Of a stretch of DNA of 64,000 nucleotides, positions 14,043 through 24,402 are shown piece by piece (within the stretch, counting starts at the first letter, position 1; every line of letters begins with the position of its first letter). Both the position numbers and the translations under genes were made by a program. The DNA is from Dipylidium caninum (taxonomy: Eukaryota; Platyhelminthes; Cestoda; Cyclophyllidea; Dipylidiidae). The stretch covers positions 1 through 64,000 of the forward strand of contig QEYB01000250.1 in NCBI GenBank assembly GCA_017562135.1, given 5' to 3'. The notes under the pieces were generated by a model. It worked only from the letters and a program-made list of their open reading frames with translations, searched no databases and was not told the DNA's origin.

Positions 14043-14160
14043 GACAGCAACACCGGGTATTCCCAGCCGGTCACCCATGCAAGTACTAACCCGGCCCGAC
14101 GTAGCTTAACTTCGGTGATCGGACGAGAACCGGTGTTTTCTACGTGGTATGGTCGCTGCC
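14043..14160 (-). rRNA. 5S rRNA, unit 9 (consensus)
   Basis: Identical by eye to the copies at 14732 and 15421 over 118 nt. Confidence 0.97.
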
Positions 14161-14731
14161 ATTCTTCACCTCTGCCATCCGCCATTCAGCCCCTCACACG
14201 TCTCGCAGTGCCCACCTTAATAATCTAACCTCGCACCACGCGCGCCCCGCCAACAATACACCGGGCATCACACGTCTCACCGACTCGTCAATCCTCTTAC
14301 ACCAAGCAAGACACTCCAAGCCGCTGTTGCACAGCCCCCTTGCTGCGTCTGCTCCTGCCCTCCCCAACACACCCTCTCCTTCCTGGCTCCCTCCCTCACT
14401 CCCTCACTCACTCACTCACTCACTCACCTACTCTTCTTCTCTGCGTCACTCACGAACCCCTCCAAACAGGCTCACCACCAGGCAGCCATCCCCACAGCCA
14501 GTGGAGCATTGCATCAAGCACCGCCTGCTGCTGCACAGTGCCCCCAACCACTGCCAGTTTCAGTGACTATCACAGTGGCAAGAGCATTAGCGCAGACATT
14601 GCACACTGCCATGTGGACTGCCAGGAGGGGATGAGTGTGGAGAAGTTGGCGTGGGCATGGGCATGGGCATGGACTTGGGCAAACTGTGGTCGAGGAGAGC
14701 CATTAAAGCGGCGGGGAAGGGGGTGAAAAGC

Positions 14732-14849
14732 GACAGCAACACCGGGTATTCCCAGCCGGTCACCCATGCAAGTACTAACCCGGCCCGACGTAGCTTAACT
14801 TCGGTGATCGGACGAGAACCGGTGTTTTCTACGTGGTATGGTCGCTGCC
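14732..14849 (-). rRNA. 5S rRNA, unit 10 (consensus)
   Basis: Consensus copy, 118 nt. The spacers on both sides also match those of units 9 and 11. Confidence 0.97.
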
Positions 14850-15414
14850 ATTCTTCACCTCTGCCATCCGCCATTCAGCCCCTCACACGTCTCGCAGTGC
14901 CCACCTTAATAATCTAACCTCGCACCACGCGCGCCCCGCCAACAATACACCGGGCATCACACGTCTCACCGACTCGTCAATCCTCTTACACCAAGCAAGA
15001 CACTCCAAGCCGCTGTTGCACAGCCCCCTTGCTGCGTCTGCTCCTGCCCTCCCCAACACACCCTCTCCTTCCTGGCTCCCTCCCTCACTCCCTCACTCAC
15101 TCACTCACTCACTCACCTACTCTTCTTCTCTGCGTCACTCACGAACCCCTCCAAACAGGCTCACCACCAGGCAGCCATCCCCACAGCCAGTGGAGCATTG
15201 CATCAAGCACCGCCTGCTGCTGCACAGTGCCCCCAACCACTGCCAGTTTCAGTGACTATCACAGTGGCAAGAGCATTAGCGCAGACATTGCACACTGCCA
15301 TGTGGACTGCCAGGAGGGGATGAGTGTGGAGAAGTTGGCGTGGGCATGGGCATGGGCATGGACTTGGGCAAACTGTGGTCGAGGAGAGCCATTAAAGCGG
15401 CGGGGAAGGGGGTG

Positions 15415-15418
15415 AAAA
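15415..15418 (-). terminator. Pol III T-run terminator (representative, repeated per unit)
   Basis: On the minus strand GCTTTT follows the 3' stem of 5S unit 11. The same T4 or T5 run lies at the same place in all units, as expected for Pol III termination. Confidence 0.85.
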
Positions 15419-15420
15419 GC

Positions 15421-15538
15421 GACAGCAACACCGGGTATTCCCAGCCGGTCACCCATGCAAGTACTAACCCGGCCCGACGTAGCTTAACTTCGGTGATCGG
15501 ACGAGAACCGGTGTTTTCTACGTGGTATGGTCGCTGCC
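15421..15538 (-). rRNA. 5S rRNA, unit 11 (reference copy)
   Basis: Component of the large ribosomal subunit. Read on the minus strand it starts GGCAGCGACCATACC and ends in GTTGCTGTC. The ends form a nine-base helix I. It contains CCGATCACCGAAGTTAAGC (box A region) and TTGCATGGGTGACC (box C), the internal type 1 Pol III promoter bound by TFIIIA. The transcript end is followed by GC and a T4 terminator. Length is 118 nt, close to the usual 119-121. Confidence 0.98.
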
Positions 15539-16113
15539 ATTCTTCACCTCTGCCATCCGCCATTCAGCCCCTCACACGTCTCGCAGTGCCCACCTTAATA
15601 ATCTAACCTCGCACCACGCGCGCCCCGCCAACAATACACCGGGCATCACACGTCTCACCGACTCGTCAATCCTCTTACACCAAGCAAGACACTCCAAGCC
15701 GCTGTTGCACAGCCCCCTTGCTGCGTCTGCTCCTGCCCTCCCCAACACACCCTCTCCTTCCTGGCTCCCTCCCTCACTCCCTCACTCACTCACTCACTCA
15801 CTCACTCACCTACTCTTCTTCTCTGCGTCACTCACGAACCCCTCCAAACAGGCTCACCACCAGGCAGCCATCCCCACAGCCAGTGGAGCATTGCATCAAG
15901 CACCGCCTGCTGCTGCACAGTGCCCCCAACCACTGCCAGTTTCAGTGACTATCACAGTGGCAAGAGCATTAGCGCAGACATTGCACACTGCCATGTGGAC
16001 TGCCAGGAGGGGATGAGTGTGGAGAAGTTGGCGTGGGCATGGGCATGGGCATGGACTTGGGCAAACTGTGGTCGAGGAGAGCCATTAAAGCGGCGGGGAA
16101 GGGGGTGAAAAGC

Positions 16114-16231
16114 GACGCAACACCGGGTATTCCCAGCCGGTCACCCATGCAAGTACTAACCCGGCCCGACGTAGCTTAACTTCGGTGATCGGACGAGAAC
16201 CGGTGTTTTTCTACGTGGTATGGTCGCTGCC
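16114..16231 (-). rRNA. 5S rRNA, unit 12 (last copy)
   Basis: Near consensus, with one A missing in the 3' closing stem (near 16117) and one extra T near 16206. The stem can still mostly form. It is the last 5S gene before the array breaks off at about 16727. Confidence 0.94.
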
Positions 16232-16754
16232 ATTCTTCACCTCTGCCATCCGCCATTCAGCCCCTCACACGTCTCGCAGTGCCCACCTTAATAATCTAAC
16301 CTCGCACCACGCGCGCCCCGCCAACAATACACCGGGCATCACACGTCTCACCGACTCGTCAATCCTCTTACACCAAGCAAGACACTCCAAGCCGCTGTTG
16401 CACAGCCCCCTTGCTGCGTCTGCTCCTGCCCTCCCCAACACACCCTCTCCTTCCTGGCTCCCTCCCTCACTCCCTCACTCACTCACTCACTCACTCACTC
16501 ACCTACTCTTCTTCTCTGCGTCACTCACGAACCCCTCCAAACAGGCTCACCACCAGGCAGCCATCCCCCACAGCCAGTGGAGCATTGCATCAAGCACCGC
16601 CTGCTGCTGCACAGTGCCCCCAACCACTGCCAGTTTCAGTGACTATCACAGTGGCAAGAGCATTAGCGCAGACGTTGCACACTGCCATGTGGACTGCCAG
16701 GAGGGGATGAGTGTGGAGAAGTTGGCGTAAGCGCTGGCATTTACATTGGCAAAC

Positions 16755-16882
16755 TACTTTCGTATGCGAGAAATTGTGGAATTTGTCTTTGTGGTCGACA
16801 TATGTTTAGCAAGTTGGAAGAATCCGCTGTACATGAATGCGTCACAGTCATGTATTCTTTTGGGCGACATAAGCACCCGACT
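16755..16882 (+). repeat. Duplicated 128-bp segment, copy 1 (other copy 20271-20412)
   Basis: This segment lies immediately right of the 5S array. It aligns base by base, with few indels, to 20271-20412. Shared words include gcgagaaatcgtgg-like, gtggtcgac, gcaagt, gtacatgaat and aagcacccgac. The second half (from about 16832) reads like the exon that precedes the Ig-like exons in gene 2 (pattern E-C-V-x-V ... C-x-S-Y). It is therefore probably the 5' remnant of family gene 1. The copies differ by a frame-changing indel, so at least one is not coding. Confidence 0.6.
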
Positions 16883-17030
16883 TTTAATTGCATTTCATAC
16901 CTAAATGCCACACGCACCCTCTTCCACCACCTACTATCAACAACACTTGCCAGAATTCGCCTCCCTACCCTCAACAATATTCATGGCTTTCTCCATTTTA
17001 ATGCTCATGTAGTCTCTGATGATCAGGCAG

Positions 17031-17156
17031 AGGTACAAATGGCCGGCGTTATACGTCAAGATATGGTGTGGATTGTTTTCGTCTCTACCGTATCTCCATT
17101 TATTCCCATCAGCATTGCTGTACTTCCTGATGGAATGTGTAAATTCTCGAAAGCTG
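17031..17156 (+). CDS. Gene 1, exon c (126 nt, phase 1-1)
   Basis: It is preceded by ggcag and followed by gtaagt. It encodes VQMAGVIRQDMVWIVF and ends in SKAG. It has the same length and phase as gene 2 exon 24704-24829. Confidence 0.65.
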
Positions 17157-18841
17157 GTAAGTCTACAGTGATGTAACCTCATACCAACAAACGTTTGTTC
17201 TGTCGACAAGGACTAACCGCCTCCGATCACTCGCCTTCCAAGGCTTCGATTTTTATCCAAATGAGTCCTTCTTCATTGGCGCAAAGAATAAGGAAACCGT
17301 GACAGTCACTTGCAGATACATCGAGAGTAAATACGTAAGTCGACGATGTAATCAACTTTATAAGTATACAGCTTAATAGACTTCTAACTTCAGCCATATT
17401 CGTCACAGCTCTTGCCTCCACCCCTCAAATATGATAATTTTCTTTGCGTTTGTCTAGATAAATATAGTGGTGGGCATCGAGTCATCAGTGGTTTACAGCA
17501 TTTGGCGCCATATTGTTAGTGATTATACCCAAGGTTACCCGGAAGTAGTGAACATCAGTAAGTTAGACAGTGTGCATCTTCTACATTTGATGGTTTCTCG
17601 TTACCCTGTGGTTGAATGCTCTAAGATCGGTGTGGCTGCCTTCCCGTAGGCCGCAGTACGGATGACATATCTGTGAACTTAACAATAAAAGTGAGGAGAA
17701 AACATCCTGTTGATTACGTTGGATGTTTGTATGGTGGATATGAAAGTCGTGGCGCGGTCTACAAAATAGATTGGGGTAGATCAAACACAGTCGAATCGTT
17801 CAGCTCCTCCTCTCCATTTACAACCGTTTATAAATGGTAAGTAGATGAAATTTCTGCCCATATTCAGCCTACCTCTTCAACTAGAGCGAGTGCAATTGCT
17901 TCTCTCTTCTTACCTAGCTCAAACGACCTCAACTAGCGCGGTGTCTACAGCAGGTAATTTGGAATGTCGGCAAAGATTAGATGCTGATGAGGTTTATTTG
18001 GTGGTGGTTGTGGTGATGATAGCCCTCACGAAGCCTCACTAACGACATTCATACCGCCTTACTAAAGTGACGCCTTAAATGGGGCTCAACACCTCACGTC
18101 TTATAGGATGCACACGCCTCAGAATTTGCTACTGTCCCTCTTCAAATTATCAACAGCATCTCAAATTACCACTTGTAGTCTTCCCAACATTGGTAAATTG
18201 ATGATAAAGGGCCTCTGCATCTAACCCATTCTCTCCAACCGCGAAATGCCACTTCTTGCTCTCTTAACTCCCACCACCTGCCTCACGCCGTATTTGCAGT
18301 AGGCAATCAAATGCTCCGAATGAAGTGAAATTCGGCTTTATTTAATGACTGAGCGACCCTACATATCTACTGCGTTGACTCGGTGTCGTCAACGCACGGA
18401 CGTTGTGAGGCTTTGCGCCAATGCGCTGCCCCACTAATTTTGACCCGCCTAATCTTGGTCTAACCTCACCATTAATACGTCTTCTACGATTTAGGCATCC
18501 CGTTCAGAGACGATCTGGGTAATCATACTTATACAGACGATAAGCATGTTCGGACCCCCCATGTGCCGCGCATTTCCTATATACTTCTTCTTCTGCCCTC
18601 CGTAAATCAAATGACTTCCGGTTGTGCCATGGGCGAATATGGTGAGTCGTCGTCCACATTGGCATTATTGTCATTCGACCATCCTTCTTCTGGGCCCCTG
18701 ATCTACTTGCCTATTTGATTCTTTTCAGTTCCGCTCGGTCTAATTCTCGGATGCCTGTTGATGTGTAAGCTGCCTTCTTCTCGCCTACCTGTGCTATAAT
18801 GCTCGATGCAGGCAAATTTTTGCACCTCATTTTCTCCAGGA
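17031..18841 (+). CDS. Ig-like putative GPI-anchored protein, family gene 1 (spliced, 5' end unresolved)
   Basis: Function unknown; inferred to be an extracellular adhesion or recognition protein. Exons by comparison with gene 2 and splice consensus: 17031-17156, 17243-17334, 17458-17557, 17650-17775, 17918-17953, 18609-18641, 18729-18764, and a stop codon completed at 18840-18841. Five exons keep exactly the length of their gene 2 partner (126, 126, 36, 33, 36 nt), and all reading phases fit. Exon 2 carries VTVTCRY and exon 4 DYVGCLYG, a spacing suited to the strand B/F cysteine pair of an Ig fold. NES and NLT are possible N-glycosylation sites. The C-terminus is TSGCA, then PLGLILGCLLM, then stop. 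Oddities: the acceptor before 18609 is not AG, and the exon upstream of 17031 has no clear donor, so the gene may be decaying or its 5' end may have been cut by the 5S array. Not recognised as a named family. Confidence 0.6.
17243..17334 (+). CDS. Gene 1, exon d (Ig strand B-like)
   Basis: Acceptor ccaag, donor gtaagt. It encodes YPNESFFIGAKNKETVTVTC, the first conserved cysteine block. It is one codon shorter than the gene 2 exon (92 against 95 nt). Confidence 0.7.
17458..17557 (+). CDS. Gene 1, exon e
   Basis: Acceptor gtctag, donor gtaagt. It encodes INIVVGIESSVVYSIW and continues to a YPEVVNI end. It is one codon shorter than the gene 2 partner. Confidence 0.65.
17650..17775 (+). CDS. 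Gene 1, exon f (Ig strand F-like)
   Basis: Acceptor cccgtag, donor gtagat. It contains NLTIKVRRKHPVDYVGCLYG and ends GAVYKIDWG. It is 126 nt, the same as in gene 2, and carries the second conserved cysteine. Confidence 0.7.
18609..18764 (+). CDS. Gene 1, tail exons h and i (putative GPI signal)
   Basis: Exon h is 18609-18641 and ends in donor gtgagt. It encodes TSGCAMGEY, small residues followed by a short linker. Exon i is 18729-18764, with acceptor ttttcag and donor gtaagc, and encodes PLGLILGCLLM. The next exon completes a stop at once (T plus GA). A hydrophobic C-terminus ending in a stop with no basic tail fits a GPI-attachment signal. The missing AG before exon h is the main doubt. Confidence 0.5.
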
Positions 18842-19010
18842 TTTCCTATTATCTACAAGGTTGCATTTTGTCTGCTTCAGACAAACTCCATGCGCATTTG
18901 GCCGTCTAGCGGTGAGGCTGCGTACCTTCATGGGACCCGACACAAGGTCACTCGCCTTGTTCCTGAAATTAGCCAAAATAAAACGAGAAACGCTAAATAA
19001 TGATACATTC
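18842..19010 (+). other. Probable 3' UTR of gene 1
   Basis: About 18870-19000 aligns with about 29190-29310 downstream of the pseudogene copy (shared words cagacaa, atttgg, gtgaggctg- or gctgagag-like blocks, and cttgttcctgaaatt against cttagttccgaaatt). An AATAAA lies at 18976-18981. Conservation of non-coding sequence after the stop supports a shared 3' UTR. Confidence 0.45.
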
Positions 19011-19099
19011 CTCTGTTGACCAGTAACGACGTGGACAGAATATGGGTTGGTGGAATGAGAGTTCTCCTTCTCTCTCTCACCGACTACGTAGCTGACTAA

Positions 19100-19980
19100 C
19101 AAATCAACTAATTGCCAAGTGAACCGCCAAAATTCATTGACAAACGCCAATAACTCCCGTTTGACGGGATCGCGATTTACGCACTAGTGAGCTGTCATGT
19201 CCGTTGACATTGTGAGGTGGACTTCGACTGGTACGGTTAAGGGTTAGCGGGCGGCTATTTCGGGTAGTCAGAATCGGCCATTGCGAGTTTGACGCACCAC
19301 GCCATTGTTGAGGTTCGATGACGGACAAAATGGGGCGCAAAAGTTCTCCTTCCAACTCCATTATGCGTAGGTGCCTATGCAGCGTGCGGCCACTAGTAGC
19401 ACTAATAACAAACCCCGAGTGTTTCTGTCGTGTGACAGATTTCGTATTGGGGCTTATTCATAGACAGTGCTATCTTTACCCATGTCAGGAATTAAGATAG
19501 ACAGCGGCTGCATTTCATGAGAGTAGCAAAAGTCATCTCAGTAATGGGAAAGTCGTAGGTAATAGAAGGCGACGTTGCCTATGGACGTGACAATGGGACA
19601 AGAGGAGGAGGAGGGGAAAAGTTGTGTGGGTTGATAAAGTAACAGGGGATTCTTTGCTTTAATAAATTCATGCGAGAGATGTGCTGAAGGTGGGTAATGT
19701 GGATTGGGGGAATAATAAAATATAGGCAAAGAAGTAGACCAGTCAACGCATCTCCATCCATTCGAATATCACATGCGTGTGTTTTGCCATCCCCTTTCGT
19801 GCTAACATCCTCAACGGCATGCCGACACAGTCGTAGCAGGAATGGGGATAAGTCAACTACACCTTGGATCAGTGCAGAAAGAGATGTTGACACAGTTTTT
19901 AAAGATCTCACGCGTTTGCCGAGATGCTCATTCGGATGGGGACGATTTCCTACCTCACTTTTGGCTAATCAGCCATCATC
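19100..19980. other. Intergenic stretch between family members
   Basis: No supported gene. Short frames on both strands overlap each other. The purine-rich block near 19600-19615 is low complexity and makes the minus-strand Ser/Pro-rich frame look better than it is. Confidence 0.4.
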
Positions 19981-19989
19981 ACTTGGTAG

Positions 19990-20220
19990 GTGAGCAGCTG
20001 TGACAACTAGCTCCTTCGTGTGCAGGAATGCGTTGCTACTCCGAGTGCTGTCGCCCTGTCTACTACTTCGTATATGAGCCTTTATGCGGTAGAGTCACAG
20101 AAGGTGGTAAACATGTCAGCCTCCATCCCTATGTCTGGCACAATGGTACCACCCTTGCGACCATAGGGAAATGTGGATCTGGTCGTGGGTGCAGATTTTT
20201 ATACCAAATATCTTGGTAGA
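19990..20220 (+). pseudogene. Possible diverged exon relics of the Ig-like family
   Basis: An acceptor-like gtgcag ends near 20024. Downstream a frame encodes HVSLHPYVWHNGTTL, then a Cys-containing end at 20219. The HP-x-N-x-T spacing and following cysteines recall exon d of the family (IHPNETLFIAAKNKETVTVT). The resemblance is weak and by eye only. It lies directly upstream of the 20271-20412 duplicate, in the place expected for an extra, older family member. Confidence 0.25.
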
Positions 20221-20270
20221 CATTGTTTCTACACACGTTTCTGCGCTCTTCCCTAGTGGAGATTATGGGA

Positions 20271-20412
20271 GTAAAGACAACTTACGTACGCGAGAAATCG
20301 TGGAACTTGGTCTGTGTGGTCGACGTATGGAGAGCAAGTAGGAAGAAAAGCGCAGTACATGAATTTTTCTTAGTCCTGAGGTCTGTTGGGCGACAGAAGC
20401 ACCCGACGGTTT
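20271..20412 (+). repeat. Duplicated segment, copy 2 (partner of 16755-16882)
   Basis: Collinear with 16755-16882. It is preceded by a good acceptor (cttccctag at about 20257) and keeps an open frame reading through AVHEFFLVLRSVGRQKHP, against AVHECVTVMYSFGRHKHP in the other copy. It is likely part of a further, broken family gene between genes 1 and 2. Confidence 0.55.
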
Positions 20413-20479
20413 GCAGACTTCCGCTTGATAGGCAGGCGAGTGAGCTGAGAGACGGAAATGATTTATGCAGTAGGTGACG

Positions 20480-23400
20480 ATAAGTACAATTTACATGCGG
20501 CTTGTCCCCTACTCACCATCGTTCACGGAGGCTGAAGAGAGTAAAAATTTGGAGAGTCAGGTCGTGGCAAAAGAGGCAATGACGACCTTAGGGTATGACA
20601 CAAGAAACAGACACTAGAAAGCATTAATTACGCCAAGTATGCGACATAGTCAACACAGGCAGAAATTGTAGTCTGTCGGAACATCGAGTGTGAACGCGGT
20701 AACCTCGAGAGTGTTCGTGATACGAGGAAATTTTTCCTAGAACGTAATAATGTGATGGGCAGAGGAAGAATAGCGTGATATGGTGAGGTGGCAGTGAACT
20801 GCTTTCATCGCAAAGTTAAAGTGGGGAAATGTGCAACAGAAGGGTGATGTAGATTGTTAAAACTATGGGAGTGACCCTAAAAAAGGCAATTATGAGAGTG
20901 TCAGAGCATCCAAATCCAACAATTGAAGTAGAGATCGCCTGTTGGTAAACTGCGGTGCAGGCTATAGTGGAAGGATGATGCAACAATGTCTCCGAGATAG
21001 CTTCGAGTATGTTAAACTAGCCTATTGTGCATGGAGGCATCTGTTCGTAGTCATATCATGTCGTGCGCACTCACACGCGCCCATCCACAGACTCACAGTG
21101 ACACAAATCATACACATCTGTCTGACAAGTCGATGGCAATGCTCTCTGCGCATTCATCTTCTCGCCCGTCACCGTTTCGCCTTCCGAGGTCAAGGGGTGT
21201 CTGAATGATAGCTTCAAGAATTATGATATTTTGTATTACCAAGTCAGTAAAGCAAAGTGCATTCGTTAAGGGGGAAGTTATGAAAGTGGTAGCAACCCTC
21301 TCGGATATCCGAGGTGGAAGGGTGACAGGGCGGGGGTAAATTAACTGGGTGAACTGCATCCCATCTCGATCCACTACGTCGACATGTTGAGGGCTAACAA
21401 ATAAGAAGACATCGGAGTAAATCACTTGAGATGTATTTAGGGGTAATTTGCATTAGGTGACTGAACATATTTCCAATGCAATGCCAGTCCAAATGCACGT
21501 CACTGCTCCTTCTCATCATCCTCCCACTTAGTTTCAGGTATCGGGTATGTAATCGTGACAATTAGTTCGGCCGTCAAATTACACAACATCAACACATCTA
21601 TTGGCATTGTCACCTTCTATGACCTGCATTCTTTTCATTGTTGTGTTGACTCTTGCTACTTTTATGAAATGCAGCGGCTGCACACGCTGCCAAAATCTGT
21701 TATGTGTCTATCTCAAGTCAGGCTCCAGCCGAAATAGCGTTTGAGGTCTCATCCCCTGTTGCAAGCGCATTTCCGCATGAGAGCGCAGTAGGAAAGCAGG
21801 CGATGACTTCTGTTCCTGCAAGTGGTCCGCAGACCATTTGACTCATACGTGGGATGCTGCTTTCACTCCCTTGCAGTTGCGACCGCGACACTTTCTGCCA
21901 TGCTCGACTGCGACTGAATTTGCATTTCACGTATCCTCTCCAAAGTGCAAAACCTCCACACGCCCTCTTGGCTTTCATTATCCGTTTCACGGCGCATTTG
22001 CAAAAGGCACTGACATATTTAGTAGTATTACTTAAAGTGTATGCAACGAGGAAGGAATGCTGCAAAACTGGAATATTTTGAATGGGCTAAAGACTCTTTC
22101 CAAGATCTATAAGTCCACATCTGCTAACTTATAACATTGTCGTGGGAAAGCACATCCCTTAGCGTGGTAGTTTGTCAGTGGGCAGGGGAGTGGTGGAAGT
22201 GGCAGCCTTGTGCTTCCACTCGACACAGGCCCATATTCCAGTCTCCAATTAAATGAAATAGGATTGCCCGTCAGGTGGATGAAATACTAAACACTCCAGC
22301 ATTTCAATCCCATTTTCTGGGATTTTAAAGCGTCCAAGTGGTGGTCTGACATGTTAGGCGCAACGTAATAGGAAATGTGTGAGAACACGCCGTGCAAAGG
22401 CATATCGCGTGGATCGCAATATGCTACAATGAGGGTACCATTATATGTCAGGGTGTGGATGGGAGCCCTTACTTGCTATCCCACGAACTAATTGAAGCCC
22501 CGATAAAGATAGAGTACTCTAACATCTTCCCCTCTAGTGCAGTGTCTGCCGGCGTCTATGAAATAGACGACTGCAACCATCAAGGTGCTTGTGTAGTCTG
22601 AAAGTCGTCAGTACTCTAGAACCAAATCATACACTCACCTCACCTCACCTCAACTTCAATTCAACTCAACTCACTCACTTTACACACACCCAGCATACAT
22701 CAACGGAGGGCTCTACTAGTATCATGCCATCGATAGACGGTCGCAATTTCGACAGGCTGGAAATGCTTATACGAATAAACTTCCCAGAGGTCACTTCCCC
22801 TCGTGGGTGCTCTTTGATGCCAGTATCACTGCTACGCACCCACTTGCCTTGCTCTTTCACCTCAAATCTCCCTTTATCATGTCTAAACAACTCAACTGAC
22901 ACCACTCCAGTGAGAGTGCTACGCTCTTCTCTGAGGCAGCGGGTGAGCATGTTGACACAAGTTGTTATGTGTCTCTCAAATTATGCACTTTCGCAAGGAC
23001 CAGATGTCACTCGTCAATCTGCCCACTGATGCTATGAGGCCATGAATGCACTCTCGCGTGTTAGCGCTTTAAGGTGGCAGGTGGTAACAACTTGGATCTG
23101 GAAACAGCCCATTGCCCATTTGAAACACACTTTATTTGTCAGTCCTCATTTCCATGGCGTGGTTAGCTTGCCACTTTCTGTCGCCTTATGATCTGAGGCT
23201 GGTTAGGTTTCTTAATGACGGAGTTGATGTGGAAGAATGAGATGAGCGAGAGTGCACCCGAGATATCGGCAGGAATAAGCACTCCAAATGGGCAGTGACC
23301 TCTGTTAAATTGACTGACGCCAACACTCCAGCCTGAATTATGCGAGCTGTCTGTATATGACACGATGCGGTTACGGCATCTCGTATGTGTGTGGTGAGTT

Positions 23401-24200
23401 TTCTTATGTGAATGAAGTGATCACTAAGTACGGTTCACACTCCAGAGGCCTGTTAAGAGAGAGGAGCAGACGACGGTTTGCCGTCTTCAATTTGAATGAC
23501 TCGTGCACGTAGTAAATTCGTTTGAACTACGGGTTGGAGAGGTGGATTTGAACTGTAGGAGACGAGAGGTACAAGCCTGCTGCGGCTATTTCTCTTCCAA
23601 GTTAGGCTTATGGTTATCACAAACGTGGAACCTGCAGCTTTTTTATGACGAGTTGGAGCATCAGGAGGCAAAGCATTGAAACAGGAAGAACTGATGCGAG
23701 TTTTGAGGACTATAGAGACAGACGCGCAGCCGGAATACAGTAATTAAACCGTGTAGACTGGTTCACGTGTCAGCATGCCATATGAATGGGTGCGTGCACG
23801 TCATGACGAAGAATGCAAGGCGGAGCAATGTTGAGTTGACTAAACACTGAGAAGGCGTGTGTTGACCTACTTCAGGCCGGATAAATAGAAAGCACATGAG
23901 GTAAAGGCCTCACCTGCACGGCAAATGGTGGGGAAAGCAGCGTTCCTTTGCTTCGCGTGCATCTGCGCACACATAAGTAAGTGATGCTTTTGCTCCATCA
24001 ACCCCCATTGCCACACCTCTAAGCCACTTGATCTTGCATTGCATCGATGGCGTTCGATGGCAGTGTGGGTGAACAAAGCGGATTTATCTTCATTGCGTGC
24101 TTGAGGCGAACAGCGTCAGGTCAGACTGAAAGTAATTTGTACGGGAAGAATTTTTGCTTGAGTAGTGGGGTGAGACAACTGGCATTTAACAGGTTCGAGC
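20480..24200. other. Region between family genes, no firm gene
   Basis: No complete gene is supported. A frame at 22392-22601 (AWIAICYNEGTIICQGVDGS, ending SAGVYEIDDC) has the look of an Ig-type strand and ends like exon f (GAVYKID), so it may be another relic. About 22630-22690 is a C/A/T-rich low-complexity run. The first exon (signal peptide) of gene 2 should lie within or near the end of this interval, but I could not identify it. Confidence 0.35.
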
Positions 24201-24304
24201 AGAAGTAGGAGGCGGATGGGGAAGAAGGAGGGGCGAGATCATTTGTTGAACATGGCGTGATTGCGAGTAATGCTGGTGACTTGTTTCCCATGCTCTCCAT
24301 GCAG

Positions 24305-24402
24305 ACGCACAGTTTGCAGTGCTTGCAAATGAAAGCAGAATTTTGAGCGGTCCAATCAACAGTACGTTCTCGGTCAGTTTCTCACTTCCCGGTGAATATG
24401 AC
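24305..24402 (+). CDS. Gene 2, exon a
   Basis: Acceptor ccatgcag, donor gtaagt. It encodes FAVLANESRILSGP, then NSTFSVSFSLPGEYD, a beta-strand-like stretch with the N-S-T sequon. It starts in phase 1, so at least one exon precedes it. The pseudogene copy keeps a damaged version near 27990-28060. Confidence 0.6.

Larger units (their letters stand above)
8420..16727 (-). repeat. Tandem 5S rDNA array, 12 units of about 689 bp
   Basis: The same unit recurs twelve times. Distances between successive 5S starts are 682, 676, 688, 685, 690, 689, 689, 694, 689, 689 and 693 bp. Each unit holds one 5S gene (minus strand) and a spacer of about 570 bp. The spacer contains a (CTCA)n microsatellite (for example about 15772-15809) and a (GGGCAT)n run (for example 16033-16054, three copies; four copies near 13961-13983). 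Both vary in copy number and account for much of the length difference. The three units starting at 12660, 14043 and 14732 match the one at 15421 in the 5S part. No second RNA gene, such as a spliced leader with an Sm site, was found in the spacer. Long ORFs reported across the spacers are by-products of the repeat. Confidence 0.97.

Noticed and set aside
8420..16727. Spliced-leader or other small RNA gene in the 5S spacer, as in some animals and protists
   Set aside because: I looked for a splice donor followed by an Sm-type AATTTTTG site on both strands of the spacer and found none.
8649..16730. Many ORFs of 60-208 codons, on both strands, repeated every 689 bp
   Set aside because: They are frames across the 5S spacer and the 5S gene itself, broken or altered by every single-base indel. 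Ser/Thr/Pro/His repeats in them come from (CTCA)n, and Trp-Ala or Met-Gly repeats from (GGGCAT)n. No start, splice or coding signal is independent of the repeat.
22620..22700. CRISPR-like or satellite repeat (cacctcacctcacctcaact...)
   Set aside because: Only short imperfect CACCT/CAACT steps with no spacer structure. Low-complexity sequence.
23520..23600. tRNA-like B box on the minus strand (GTTCAAATCC)
   Set aside because: The flanks do not form a seven-base acceptor stem, and the D-arm spacing is wrong.
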